Assembly: GCF_037478305.1 (NCBI RefSeq)
Contig: NZ_JBBGAZ010000001.1
Span: 310,001 to 374,000 of the forward strand
Source: Cognatishimia coralii
GTDB taxonomy: Bacteria; Pseudomonadota; Alphaproteobacteria; Rhodobacterales; Rhodobacteraceae
Direction of reading: 5' to 3'
DNA length: 64,000 bases
Made by a program: the position numbers and the translations under genes. The notes under the pieces are model-generated. The model was not told the DNA's origin. It ran no database searches and was given only the letters and a program-made list of their open reading frames with translations. Positions within the stretch are counted from its first letter, which is position 1, and each line of letters begins with the position of its first letter. Positions 9,255 through 17,886 of the stretch are shown one piece after another.

Positions 9255-9773
9255 ATGCAAGATTCTGCCGCCCGTCGCGTTACGGGGCAGGTAAAATGGT
9301 TCGATCCGGTGAAAGGATTCGGGTTCGTCGTCGCTGATGAGGGCGGGCCGGATATTCTCTTGCACGCAAACGTTCTACGAAATTTCGGACAGAGTTCGAT
9401 CGCTGAATCCGCCAACGTAGAGTTGGTTTTGCAGGAAACCGCGCGCGGTGTGCAGGCGACAGAGATCCTATCGATCACACCCCCAGCAGGTGCGCCTGCC
9501 AATACTTTGGCGGATTTCGAAGAGCTTTCTGATGAAGACATCGAAAAACACCCTTTGACTCCTGCGCGCGTCAAATGGTTCGACAAAAGCAAGGGCTTTG
9601 GTTTTGCCAATATCTTTGGCAATTCCGACGACGTCTTTGTGCATGTCGAAGTGCTGCGCCGCTCCGGTCTAAGCGAATTGCAACCGGGCGAAGCGCTTGC
9701 CATCCGTGTGATGGATGGTCAGCGCGGCAAAATGGCCATGCAGATCTGCGCATGGGAAGCGGTTCTGAAGTAG
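9255..9773 (+). CDS. cold-shock protein with two cold-shock domains
   Basis: 172 residues with two CspA-type OB-folds: about residues 8-68 (VTGQVKWFDPVKGFGFVVAD) and 103-168 (ARVKWFDKSKGFGFANI), each with the RNP1-like KGFGF motif. Such tandem Csp proteins are common in alphaproteobacteria and probably bind single-stranded RNA or DNA. RNP2-like segments are DILLHANVL and DVFVHVEVL; the first domain is less basic. The linker (about 75-100) is acidic. The DUF192 gene starts 3 bases after its stop, suggesting co-transcription. Confidence 0.93.
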   Translation: MQDSAARRVTGQVKWFDPVKGFGFVVADEGGPDILLHANVLRNFGQSSIAESANVELVLQETARGVQATEILSITPPAGAPANTLADFEELSDEDIEKHPLTPARVKWFDKSKGFGFANIFGNSDDVFVHVEVLRRSGLSELQPGEALAIRVMDGQRGKMAMQICAWEAVLK

Positions 9774-9776
9774 GCC

Positions 9777-10271
9777 ATGCCTGTTCGCCGGACCTCTCTT
9801 TTTGGCGGCTTTGTTCTCTCAATGGGGCTTTTTAGCGCGGTTTCGGCCGCAACCGACTGTCGTGTCGACACGGCCCAATTGCGTGGCGATTGGGGCGAGG
9901 TTCGCTTTAACGTCGAAGTGGCGGACGATGCGATCGAGCGCCAGAGGGGATTGATGCATCGCCTCGAGATGCCCATGAGTGCGGGCATGCTCTTTGTGTA
10001 TCACCAGACGCGGGTTGTGTCGTTCTGGATGAAGAACACGTTGATCCCTCTGGATATGATCTTTCTGGACGAGACAGGCCGCGTGGTCAAAATCCACGAA
10101 CGGGCGATTCCGCGCGATCTGACCTCGATCTCAAGCGATGTGCCTGCGCGCTATGTTTTGGAAATCAATGGGGGCCTGGCGCGCGCAATCGGTATTACGG
10201 TGGGCTCAGAGCTGCGCCACCCATCTGTTCTTCAGCATCTTGCGGTTTGGCCCTGTCGCGATAGCGAATGA
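9777..10271 (+). CDS. exported DUF192 family protein
   Basis: 164 residues. A signal peptide (about 1-25, FVLSMGLFSAVSAA) precedes a DUF192 domain with the usual landmarks: ADDAIERQRGLMHR, GMLFVYHQTRVVSFWMKNTLIPLDMIFLDE (residues about 77-106) and a C-terminal VLEINGG. DUF192 proteins are small periplasmic or extracellular beta-rich proteins of unknown biochemical function. The start is 4 bases beyond the cold-shock gene's stop. Confidence 0.9.
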   Translation: MPVRRTSLFGGFVLSMGLFSAVSAATDCRVDTAQLRGDWGEVRFNVEVADDAIERQRGLMHRLEMPMSAGMLFVYHQTRVVSFWMKNTLIPLDMIFLDETGRVVKIHERAIPRDLTSISSDVPARYVLEINGGLARAIGITVGSELRHPSVLQHLAVWPCRDSE

Positions 10272-10359
10272 AAATCAAAGCCGCGCAAAAAAATCGCACT
10301 GAAATGCAGTTTTTCGCTTTTCATTCCCGAGAGCTACATTTAAAGACCACTCCACGGTC

Positions 10360-10436
10360 CGGGGCGTAGCGCAGTCTGGTAGCGCACCTGTTTTGGGTAC
10401 AGGGGGTCGTGAGTTCGAATCTCGCCGCCCCGACCA
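10360..10436 (+). tRNA. tRNA-Pro (anticodon TGG)
   Basis: 77 bases with the CCA encoded. The acceptor stem CGGGGCG / CGCCCCG is perfect; the anticodon loop TTTGGGT is closed by CCTGT / ACAGG and gives anticodon TGG; the T-loop TTCGAAT is closed by GTGAG / CTCGC. An intrinsic terminator follows at about 10464. Confidence 0.97.
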
Positions 10437-10463
10437 CTTCTCTCTCAGAGACAACGTTAAAAG

Positions 10464-10487
10464 CGCGGTTAATTTAGCCGCGATTTT
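10464..10487 (+). terminator. probable terminator of tRNA-Pro
   Basis: Stem CGCGG / CCGCG (10464-10468 with 10478-10482), extendable through T-G, T-A and A-T pairs, followed by ATTTT. It lies 28 bases after the tRNA end. Confidence 0.65.
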
Positions 10488-10610
10488 GACCTGTTCTGGG
10501 GGCTGCTTTTTGGGCAGGGGCTCCTGAACGTATGAGATTTCCGTTCGCGCAAAGGTTGAATTTCGCGGCCTCGAAAAAATATCGCACATCTTGTGTTAAT
10601 CGCCCGTTAA

Positions 10611-10626
10611 CCCCTAGATATTGTGT
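10611..10626 (+). promoter_or_regulatory. NrdR-like box (distal)
   Basis: CCCCTAGATATTGTGT matches 13 of 16 positions of the known NrdR consensus acaCwAtATaTwGtgt. Its 12-base core CTAGATATTGTG is identical to that of the box at 10854. Confidence 0.55.
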
Positions 10627-10703
10627 TTTTTGTGCGTTGCTTTGGGGATATCTACAATTTTTGTTATTTTATAAGGGCTTCGGCGATGCGCTTGAATTGT
10701 GAG

Positions 10704-10712
10704 TTATCCACA
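10704..10712 (+). promoter_or_regulatory. DnaA box upstream of nrdJ
   Basis: TTATCCACA, a perfect match to the DnaA-box consensus TTATNCACA. DnaA control of ribonucleotide reductase is established for E. coli nrdAB; here it is an inference from the single site and its position. Confidence 0.45.
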
Positions 10713-10822
10713 GCCTGTCTTTGCCCCGCTACAGAATCTAGCACACCGCCCAGAATCGGAATTTGGTCAACACAATTTTTGGCGTTTTTAATCAAATAAA
10801 AGCGTTGACCCCATAGGGCTCC

Positions 10823-10869
10823 ATACGCCAGATTGTGTGGGCGGATAAGGCGGACACTAGATATTGTGC
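10823..10869 (+). promoter_or_regulatory. paired NrdR boxes, proximal
   Basis: The right box at 10854-10869 (ACACTAGATATTGTGC) matches 14 of 16 consensus positions. A weaker left box at 10823-10838 (ATACGCCAGATTGTGT) matches 11 of 16. Their start-to-start spacing is 31 bases, the three-helical-turn spacing known for tandem NrdR sites. The left box overlaps a plausible -10 for the -35 TTGACC at 10805-10810, which fits repression of nrdJ by NrdR-nucleotide complexes. Confidence 0.7.
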
Positions 10870-11038
10870 ACTCGGGGCCGCGGTAGACATAACATGATCA
10901 AGACTGGGCAGAAGCCCGGCATCGCTCGGCTAAGGCTTTGAGCGGACAGGGACGTTGTGACTTCGAGAAGACCCCGACACATGTAGGTTTGCATCCGCTT
11001 TTGAGATTGGGCAGCAGGATCGGGACTAAGGGGCGACG

Positions 11039-14000
11039 ATGCAAATTCAAAGACGGTTCACCACAGCAGGACAAGACGCATATGCGGATCTGGAGTTTTT
11101 AACCACCACATCCGAGATCCGAAATCCGGACGGATCCATCGTCTTCAAACTGGATGATGTCGAAGTACCAACCAGCTGGAGCCAAGTGGGCTCCGACGTG
11201 ATTGCGCAGAAATACTTCCGTAAAGCGGGTGTTCCGTCGAAGCTTAAAAAGGTCAAAGAAAAGGGCGTTCCAGAGTTTCTGTGGCGCTCTGTTCCCGCTG
11301 AAGGCGCGGAAATGGGGGGCGAGACCTCGTCCAAGCAGGTTTTTGACCGTCTGGCTGGCGCCTGGGCCTATTGGGGCTGGAAGGGTGGCTATTTCACCAC
11401 CGAAGAAGACGCACGCGCCTATTTTGACGAGATGCGCCATATGCTGGCGACACAGCGCGCCGCACCGAACTCTCCGCAGTGGTTTAACACCGGACTGCAT
11501 TGGGCCTATGGCATCGACGGTCCTGCGCAGGGGCACCATTATGTGGACTACAAGACGGGCAAGCTGACAAAGTCAAAGTCGTCCTATGAGCATCCACAGC
11601 CGCATGCCTGCTTTATCCAGTCTGTGTCTGACGATCTGGTAAATGACGGCGGCATCATGGATCTCTGGGTGCGTGAAGCGCGTCTGTTCAAATATGGCTC
11701 CGGCACCGGCACCAACTTCTCTGGCCTGCGTGGCGAGGGCGAGGCACTGTCTGGCGGTGGTAAGTCATCGGGCCTGATGGGCTTCTTGAAAATCGGCGAC
11801 CGTGCAGCGGGCGCGATTAAGTCTGGCGGGACCACCCGTCGGGCGGCCAAGATGGTGATCTGTGATGCGGACCACCCGGACGTTGAGGAATTCATCAACT
11901 GGAAAGTCAAAGAGGAACAGAAAGTCGCGTCCATCGTGGCCGGTTCCAAAATGCACGAAGCCAAGCTGAACGACATCTTCGCGGCGATCCGGGGCTGGGA
12001 CGGCAGCAGCGAGGACGCGGTTGATCCAAAGAAAAACGATCAGCTGAAGAGCGCGATCCGTGGCGCGAAAAAAGTCGCGATCCCAGAGACTTATGTCAAG
12101 CGCGTGCTGGATTACGCGCGTCAGGGCTACGAGAGCATCGAGTTCCCGACCTATAACACTGATTGGGATTCCGAGGCCTATGCCTCTGTCTCGGGCCAGA
12201 ACTCTAACAACTCGATCCGCGTCACCGACAGCTTCCTGAAAGCTGTGCGCGAGGACAAAGATTGGGAGCTGATCCGCCGCACCGACGGCACGGTCGCGAA
12301 GACCATCAAAGCGCGCGATCTGTGGGAACAAGTCGGCCACGCCGCATGGGCCTGTGCTGACCCGGGCATCCAGTTCCACGACACGGTCAACGCATGGCAC
12401 ACCTGCCCAGAAGACGGTGAGATCCGGGGCTCAAACCCTTGTTCTGAATATATGTTCCTGGATGACACGGCCTGTAACCTGGCGTCTATGAACCTGCTGA
12501 CGTTCTTGAAAGACGGCGAATTCCAGTCCGACGATTACGTCCACGCAACCCGCCTGTGGACCGTGACGCTGGAAATCTCTGTGATGATGGCGCAGTTCCC
12601 ATCCAAAGAGATCGCGCAGCGCTCTTACGACTTCCGCACTTTGGGTCTGGGCTATGCGAACATCGGCGGCCTCTTGATGAACATGGGCTATGGTTATGAC
12701 AGCGACGAAGGCCGCGCCCTTGGCGCTGCGCTGACCGCGGTGATGACTGGTGTGTCCTATGCGACTTCGGCGGAAATGGCGAAAGAGCTGGGGCCATTCC
12801 CGGGCCACGCCAAAAACGCAGACCACATGCTGCGCGTCATCCGCAACCACCGCAACGCGGCCTATGGGGCGACCGACGGCTATGAGGCACTGGAAGTGAA
12901 ACCAGTCGCTCTGGATCTGGCGAATATCCCTGATGACACGCTGGGCCAACTGGCGATGGACAGCTGGGACGAGGCGCTGGCGCTGGGTGAGAAACACGGC
13001 TACCGCAACGCGCAGGTCTCTGTGATCGCGCCGACCGGCACCATCGGTCTGGTCATGGATTGTGACACGACCGGCATCGAGCCTGACTTTGCGCTGGTGA
13101 AGTTTAAGAAGCTCGCAGGCGGCGGTTATTTCAAGATCATCAACCGCTCTGTGCCGAATGCGCTGGCGAAGCTGGGCTACAAATCCTCTGAGATCGAAGA
13201 AATCATCGCCTATGCAGTCGGTCACGGATCCCTTGGCAACGCGCCAGCGATCAACCCGACCACGCTGGCTGGTCATGGGTTTGGCGCGGAGGAACTGGCG
13301 AAAATCGAAGGGTCGCTTGCGACTGCCTTTGATATCCGCTTTGTTTTCAACCACTTCACCCTTGGCGAAGAGTTTGTCACCAAGACGCTCGGCGTCCCTG
13401 CTGAAAAACTGATGGACCCAGAGTTCAACCTTCTGCGGCACCTTGGTTTCAGCAAAGCCGATATCGACGCGGTCAATGATCACGTGTGCGGCACCATGAC
13501 TTTGGAAGGCGCGCCGTTCCTCAAAGAAGAGCATCTGCACATCTTTGATTGCGCCAACCCATGCGGCAAGAAGGGCAAACGCTATTTGTCTGTGGACAGC
13601 CACATCACTATGATGGCAGCAGCACAGTCGTTCATCTCCGGCGCGATTTCTAAAACGATCAACATGCCGAATGACGCCACCATCGAGGATTGCCAGAAGG
13701 CTTATGAGCTGTCCTGGTCCTTGGGTGTCAAAGCAAACGCGCTTTATCGCGATGGCTCCAAACTCTCGCAACCTCTCGCAGCGGCGCTGATTGAGGATGA
13801 TGAAGAGGCCGAAGAGATCCTCGAATCCGGTACGCCACAGCAAAAAGCCGCTGTGATCGCCGAGAAGATCGTCGAGAAAGTCGTCATCAAAGAAGTCATG
13901 GCGAAAAGCCGCGAGAAGATGCCGGAACGCCGCAAGGGCTATACCCAAAAGGCAGTCGTTGGTGGGCACAAGGTCTATCTGCGGACCGGCGAATACTCCG

Positions 14001-14671
14001 ATGGCTCTTTGGGCGAGATCTTTATCGACATGCACAAAGAGGGCGCGGGCTTCCGGGCGATGATGAACAACTTCGCCATCGCGGTGTCGGTTGGCCTGCA
14101 ATACGGTGTGCCTCTGGAAGAGTTCGTCGATGCCTTCACCTTCACCAAATTCGAGCCAGCGGGCATGGTGCAGGGCAATGACAGCATCAAGAACGCGACC
14201 TCTATTCTGGACTATATCTTCCGCGAATTGGCCGTGTCTTATCTGGACCGCACCGATCTGGCGCATGTGAAACCGCAGGGTCCGGCCTTTGACGATCTGG
14301 GTCGTGGCGAAGAGGAAGGTGTCAGCAATATCAAAGAGATGAGCGGCGAAGCTGCGAACCGCTCTTTGGAAGTGCTGAAGCAGATTTCTTCAACCGGTTA
14401 CCTACGCAAGCGTATGCCGCAAGAGTTGTTGGTTCTGAATGGCGGCACGGAAGCGTTGGATGCCAGTGCCGCGCTGGAAACCCTCGTGCCAGAGGTTGGC
14501 GAAGCAACCACTACGGTTGCAGCGGCCACCCCAACGATGAGTGCGCGGGACAAGGCCAAGATGCAAGGCTACGAGGGTGATCCTTGTGGCGACTGCGGCA
14601 ACTACACGCTGGTGCGCAACGGCACCTGCATGAAATGCAACACCTGCGGCGCGACGTCTGGGTGCAGCTAA
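11039..14671 (+). CDS. nrdJ: adenosylcobalamin-dependent (class II) ribonucleotide reductase
   Basis: 1210 residues, typical of the long class II enzyme of Rhodobacterales. It reduces ribonucleotides to deoxyribonucleotides using a radical from coenzyme B12 and needs no oxygen. Diagnostic motifs are NPCSEYMFLDDTACNL (active-site Cys region), APTGTIGLVMDCDTTGIEPD, and a C-terminal cysteine-rich tail CGDCGNYTLVRNGTCMKC-type zinc ribbon, probably the redox relay to thioredoxin. The ATG at 11039 follows AAGGGG. It is monocistronic, with a strong terminator at 14836. Control by NrdR and possibly DnaA is suggested by upstream boxes. Confidence 0.97.
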   Translation: MQIQRRFTTAGQDAYADLEFLTTTSEIRNPDGSIVFKLDDVEVPTSWSQVGSDVIAQKYFRKAGVPSKLKKVKEKGVPEFLWRSVPAEGAEMGGETSSKQVFDRLAGAWAYWGWKGGYFTTEEDARAYFDEMRHMLATQRAAPNSPQWFNTGLHWAYGIDGPAQGHHYVDYKTGKLTKSKSSYEHPQPHACFIQSVSDDLVNDGGIMDLWVREARLFKYGSGTGTNFSGLRGEGEALSGGGKSSGLMGFLKIGDRAAGAIKSGGTTRRAAKMVICDADHPDVEEFINWKVKEEQKVASIVAGSKMHEAKLNDIFAAIRGWDGSSEDAVDPKKNDQLKSAIRGAKKVAIPETYVKRVLDYARQGYESIEFPTYNTDWDSEAYASVSGQNSNNSIRVTDSFLKAVREDKDWELIRRTDGTVAKTIKARDLWEQVGHAAWACADPGIQFHDTVNAWHTCPEDGEIRGSNPCSEYMFLDDTACNLASMNLLTFLKDGEFQSDDYVHATRLWTVTLEISVMMAQFPSKEIAQRSYDFRTLGLGYANIGGLLMNMGYGYDSDEGRALGAALTAVMTGVSYATSAEMAKELGPFPGHAKNADHMLRVIRNHRNAAYGATDGYEALEVKPVALDLANIPDDTLGQLAMDSWDEALALGEKHGYRNAQVSVIAPTGTIGLVMDCDTTGIEPDFALVKFKKLAGGGYFKIINRSVPNALAKLGYKSSEIEEIIAYAVGHGSLGNAPAINPTTLAGHGFGAEELAKIEGSLATAFDIRFVFNHFTLGEEFVTKTLGVPAEKLMDPEFNLLRHLGFSKADIDAVNDHVCGTMTLEGAPFLKEEHLHIFDCANPCGKKGKRYLSVDSHITMMAAAQSFISGAISKTINMPNDATIEDCQKAYELSWSLGVKANALYRDGSKLSQPLAAALIEDDEEAEEILESGTPQQKAAVIAEKIVEKVVIKEVMAKSREKMPERRKGYTQKAVVGGHKVYLRTGEYSDGSLGEIFIDMHKEGAGFRAMMNNFAIAVSVGLQYGVPLEEFVDAFTFTKFEPAGMVQGNDSIKNATSILDYIFRELAVSYLDRTDLAHVKPQGPAFDDLGRGEEEGVSNIKEMSGEAANRSLEVLKQISSTGYLRKRMPQELLVLNGGTEALDASAALETLVPEVGEATTTVAAATPTMSARDKAKMQGYEGDPCGDCGNYTLVRNGTCMKCNTCGATSGCS

Positions 14672-14835
14672 GACTACCTCGGGGGACGGGCGCTCTAGCC
14701 CATCCGACACCCTCGGCGGGGGGTATATCCCGCCACGATTTCTGGAGTGGATGCGTTCATTCCGAAGCGACGCTCAGGCCGCAGGCAGAAAATCAGAGCG
14801 GTACAAAGAGTGAGTCTGAGTGGCGAAACTTTTAA

Positions 14836-14863
14836 GGGGGGCTAAGGCCCCCCATTTTCTTTT
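14836..14863 (+). terminator. intrinsic terminator of nrdJ
   Basis: Perfect 7-bp stem GGGGGGC / GCCCCCC (14836-14842 with 14847-14853), loop TAAG, then ATTTTCTTTT. It also lies just past the stop of the convergent mttB-family gene and may serve both. Confidence 0.9.
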
Positions 14864-16405
14864 CTACTGCGGCGGTAGATGGATTTTGAACGCTTCGCGC
14901 AGCGCGGCATCGAGCTCCGGCGGGAACGCGGCCTTAGACGGCTTTGCAAGGATCTCTTCCTTCCGCTCAATCGCCTTATTGTTCAGATCAGGCTTCCCGA
15001 TCTCCGCCCATTCTTTGGGTGAAGTGCGGTCTCCAAGCGATGGATAAACATAGTCTTTTTCCATCCGACTAAGCGTTTCATCCGTGCCCAGATAGTGCCC
15101 CGGACCGCCCAAACAGACCTCTGCCATCTGATCGAGGCCGAGCGTCGCGTCATCCACCTCGATCCCACGCAAGACGCGCTGCGCGTGGCCGATCATGTCG
15201 TCCCCGAGGATGAGGCTTTCGTGGCAGAAGCCCAGCAAAGACGCGTGCATGCCAACCGATTCATAGACCATGTTCAGACCCGCGATGCCCGCAAGGACGT
15301 TGGAGCACATCTGCTCCCATCCCGCCTGCATGTCTGGCAGTTTTGCGTCGGTCATACCCGCCGCAGCGCCTCCGGGCAGGCCGTAGAAATTATGCATCTG
15401 CGCACAGCCTGCGGTCAAAAGCGCCTGTTCACCAGACCCACCCGTCATTGCGCCCGTGCGCAGGTCCAGACCGAAGGGCCAGGTGCCGAAAATCGCTGGA
15501 TAGCCGGGCTTGATCGCGTTCACATAGACGAGACCGGCAAGGCATTCTGCGACAGCCTGAACGATGGCACCTGCAACAGTAGACGGCGCTGTTGCACCCG
15601 CCATGCCCGCGGACAAAAGCAGCACGGGCATTCCACCTTCGATGCATTTTTCCATAACCTGACAGGCTTCGGTGGCGAATTTCATCGGCGGCACGACAAA
15701 GCAATTCGAGTTGCTCATGAAGGGCTTGGCGCGCCAGGCCTCTTCGCTGCCCGCGATCATGTGCAGCATCTTGAGCGCGTCATCGACAAAGTCGGGTTCG
15801 GTAAAGGACGTGCCGATGTGTTTGGTCGTGCCAGAACAAGACGCGTAGATCGTATTCAGATCCATCTCGCGGTTGTCGGGAATATCGCGACAGACCATAG
15901 GGCGTTGAAGGAAATGGATATTTTCCAGTGTATCGACGATTTTCGCCGCATCATGCAGGTCTTGGACGGTGGAGTCGCGATAGTTGCGGCCCTCGACATC
16001 CACCATATTCACCGCAGCGCCTGCGGTGCCGAAATGCACGCGATTGCCCGAGAGTTTCAGGTCGTTCTCGCCATCACGGCTATAAAGTGTGATTTCGCGG
16101 CAGGCGGTTTCCAGCGCCTTTTCGACCACGTGACGCGGAAAGCGCACGCGGCCGTCGTCCCCCGCGATACAGCCGACTGACGTCAGATAGGCGACGCCGC
16201 TTTCGGGCGCATCGCACAGACCGATTTCCTCCAAAGCGCGCAGGGCGGCTTCGTGGATGCGGTCGACGTCCTGATCAGAGAGCGGTTTATAAAATCCGCC
16301 TTCCATACCAGGACGTACGGGGCGCAAGGATTTGTCCAAAGGTGCGGCCCGGCTAGCGCGGCGCGCAGCGCGTCCACCAGAGCGGCGAGGTGAGATATCG
16401 TTCAT
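14864..16405 (-). CDS. trimethylamine methyltransferase (MttB) family protein, non-pyrrolysine
   Basis: 513 residues with MttB-family features such as the basic RRSGGRAARRASRAAP leader, SNSNCFVVPPMKFATEACQVM and GGSGEQALLTAGCAQMHNFYGLPG. The frame is uninterrupted: there is no in-frame amber codon, so it is not the pyrrolysine trimethylamine enzyme. Non-Pyl members demethylate quaternary amines such as glycine betaine or related compounds onto a corrinoid protein. No corrinoid protein or MtgA-type partner lies nearby, so the substrate is unknown. A 29-codon basic ORF ends 39 bases upstream and probably shares the transcript. Confidence 0.9.
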   Translation of the reverse strand: MNDISPRRSGGRAARRASRAAPLDKSLRPVRPGMEGGFYKPLSDQDVDRIHEAALRALEEIGLCDAPESGVAYLTSVGCIAGDDGRVRFPRHVVEKALETACREITLYSRDGENDLKLSGNRVHFGTAGAAVNMVDVEGRNYRDSTVQDLHDAAKIVDTLENIHFLQRPMVCRDIPDNREMDLNTIYASCSGTTKHIGTSFTEPDFVDDALKMLHMIAGSEEAWRAKPFMSNSNCFVVPPMKFATEACQVMEKCIEGGMPVLLLSAGMAGATAPSTVAGAIVQAVAECLAGLVYVNAIKPGYPAIFGTWPFGLDLRTGAMTGGSGEQALLTAGCAQMHNFYGLPGGAAAGMTDAKLPDMQAGWEQMCSNVLAGIAGLNMVYESVGMHASLLGFCHESLILGDDMIGHAQRVLRGIEVDDATLGLDQMAEVCLGGPGHYLGTDETLSRMEKDYVYPSLGDRTSPKEWAEIGKPDLNNKAIERKEEILAKPSKAAFPPELDAALREAFKIHLPPQ

Positions 16406-16444
16406 GAGTTTTCCCTGTATTTGAATGGCTTAAGTCTGGCTCAT

Positions 16445-16534
16445 TCAAAGGGTAGGGCGACCCCGCGCAGCACGACCGCGGCGCCCACCAATGGTGCGCA
16501 CGACGATATTGATTTTCCACTGACGGTTTTTCAT
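16445..16534 (-). CDS. 29-residue Arg/Gly-rich small ORF upstream of mttB-family gene
   Basis: A short frame of 29 codons whose middle reads KINIVVRTIGGRRGR and which ends RGRPTL. It has a strong Shine-Dalgarno sequence (GAGGAGG, about 6 bases before the ATG), better than most genes here. It ends 39 bases before the mttB-family start. No function is recognised. It could be a small basic protein or a translated leader controlling the downstream gene. The good ribosome site argues that it is translated. Confidence 0.55.
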   Translation of the reverse strand: MKNRQWKINIVVRTIGGRRGRAARGRPTL

Positions 16535-16554
16535 GTGCTCCTCCTCAGGCATGA

Positions 16555-16583
16555 AAAACGCCAAAATCGGACCCGATCTTGGC
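16555..16583 (-). terminator. hairpin terminator/attenuator between aminotransferase and mttB unit
   Basis: On the minus strand an 11-bp stem GCCAAGATCGG / CCGATTTTGGC (one G-U pair) with a 2-base centre is followed by GTTTTTC. It lies 58 bases after the aminotransferase stop and only 20 bases before the small ORF start. It may terminate the aminotransferase transcript or attenuate read-through into the small ORF-mttB unit. Confidence 0.75.
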
Positions 16584-16640
16584 CAAAAGCGACATGGGCT
16601 CATCTTGGGCGTCGTTTCCCGACAAATCAAGGAAAACTCT

Positions 16641-17810
16641 TTAAACGCGGGCCTTTGCATAGGCCAAAAGCCGCACGATGGCATCCTCGAGACGGTCATC
16701 ATCGACCGTCAAGGCAATGCGCAGATGGCCCGCAGCCGCTTGGCCAAAGCTTTCGCCCGGCATCACGGCGATGAGTTCTTCGTCGAGCAACCCGTTTGCA
16801 AAGTCCTTGCCCGAGAGTCCGGTCGCTCGAACATCCAGCATCACGTACATCGCGCCCTGTGCAGGCACCAATTGCGCAACATTCTGGTTTTCAACAAGGT
16901 TTTGCACGATCCCGCGACGGCGCAGGAACGGGGCAGCCACAGCTTTTTCGAGGCTATCGCCTTGGTTCAACGCAAACTGCGCGGCGTCCTGAACAAAGCC
17001 AGTCACACCGTAGTTTGTATTGGTCACCAATTCCGTCAGCTCAGAGATCACCGCCTCAGGCGCCACGATCCAACCGATGCGGCTGCCGGTCATCGCATGG
17101 GATTTGGACAGAGAATTCACCACAATCGTGCGTTCTTCCATGCCGGGCAGGCTGCGTGGGCTGATGTGCTCTCCGTCCCAGACCTGTGTTTCGTAGACTT
17201 CATCAGAAATCAGCCAGAGGTCGAAATCCTGACAAGCTTTGGAGATGGCTGCGAGGGTTTCTGGGCTGTAAACCGCGCCGGTTGGGTTGTTGGGCGAGTT
17301 GATCAACAAAGACGTCGCGCCCTGTGCCTTGGCCGCGATATCCTCGTAGGTGGGCTGAAACCCGTTCTCGGCGCGCGCTGGAACGGCCACAGGCTCAGCC
17401 CCCACAGCGCGCAAGGTGCCGGGGTAGGTGGCGTAGTAAGGGTCAATATGCAGGGCGCGGTCTCCGGGGTTCACAGCTGCAAAATGGGACGCGAACAGGC
17501 CCGATTGCCCGCCAGGCACGATCAAGACGTTCTTTGACGTTGTCGGTACGCCAGTGCGCGCCTCAACACGTTTCGCCACGGTTTCGCGCAACGCAGGTGT
17601 GCCGGGGATGGCAGCATAGCCCGTATGACCGCCCAAAGCCGCCTGATGCATCGCCTCAAGGATCTCGCGCGACGTCCCGATGTCATGCTCGCCAATCGTC
17701 AGCATGGTCACAGGCTCTCCGGCCGCAATCATGTCGCGCGCCTTCTCAAAGATCTCCCAGCCGTTGGAGCCACCGCCATTCAGCGTCGTAATGCGATTGG
17801 AAAGTTTCAT
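16641..17810 (-). CDS. PLP-dependent aminotransferase, class I/II
   Basis: 389 residues. Fold-type I aminotransferase with TGYAAIPGTPALRETVA, the SPNNPTGAVYSPE segment, the ISDEVYETQVWDG region and the PLP lysine in NSLSKSHAMTGSRIGW. It resembles the arginine:pyruvate/aspartate aminotransferase-like group, but the substrate cannot be assigned. Upstream is soxR (76-base gap, same strand); downstream is a hairpin terminator. Confidence 0.85.
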   Translation of the reverse strand: MKLSNRITTLNGGGSNGWEIFEKARDMIAAGEPVTMLTIGEHDIGTSREILEAMHQAALGGHTGYAAIPGTPALRETVAKRVEARTGVPTTSKNVLIVPGGQSGLFASHFAAVNPGDRALHIDPYYATYPGTLRAVGAEPVAVPARAENGFQPTYEDIAAKAQGATSLLINSPNNPTGAVYSPETLAAISKACQDFDLWLISDEVYETQVWDGEHISPRSLPGMEERTIVVNSLSKSHAMTGSRIGWIVAPEAVISELTELVTNTNYGVTGFVQDAAQFALNQGDSLEKAVAAPFLRRRGIVQNLVENQNVAQLVPAQGAMYVMLDVRATGLSGKDFANGLLDEELIAVMPGESFGQAAAGHLRIALTVDDDRLEDAIVRLLAYAKARV

Positions 17811-17886
17811 CTGAGCCCAGCCTTCCTCGGAATCAAACCTCTCGCCATGGGATCGAAATTTAACGAAAGGTCAACACATGGCGTGC

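Larger units (their letters stand above)
10488..11038 (+). promoter_or_regulatory. long control region upstream of nrdJ, no gene seen
   Basis: About 550 bases without a credible ORF between the tRNA terminator and nrdJ. It is AT-richer than its surroundings around 10580-10700. It contains NrdR-like boxes (10611-10626, 10823-10838, 10854-10869), one DnaA box (10704-10712) and a possible -35 TTGACC at 10805 whose -10 would overlap the left box of the close pair. The final 170 bases would be 5' untranslated leader; a GGGC/GCCC hairpin is visible near 10905-10920. The conserved B12-box of cobalamin riboswitches is not present. Confidence 0.6.

Noticed and set aside
9136..9294. 52-codon ORF with a signal-peptide-like start between pdxH and the cold-shock gene
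   Set aside because: No ribosome site, and it runs 40 bases into the cold-shock gene; may be a remnant or chance.
10275..10589. 104-codon minus-strand frame across the tRNA-Pro gene
   Set aside because: It is the antisense of the tRNA (its GRRDSNSRPPVPKTGALPDC stretch is a familiar artefact of tRNA-Pro antisense translation).
10441..11038. Cobalamin riboswitch before the B12-dependent reductase
   Set aside because: Looked for because the enzyme uses B12, but the conserved B12-box and its pairing elements are not visible.
12431..14266. 611-codon minus-strand open frame
   Set aside because: Antisense shadow of nrdJ, caused by GC-rich third positions.
14864..16405. Pyrrolysine trimethylamine methyltransferase
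   Set aside because: There is no in-frame TAG in the gene and no corrinoid partner nearby.
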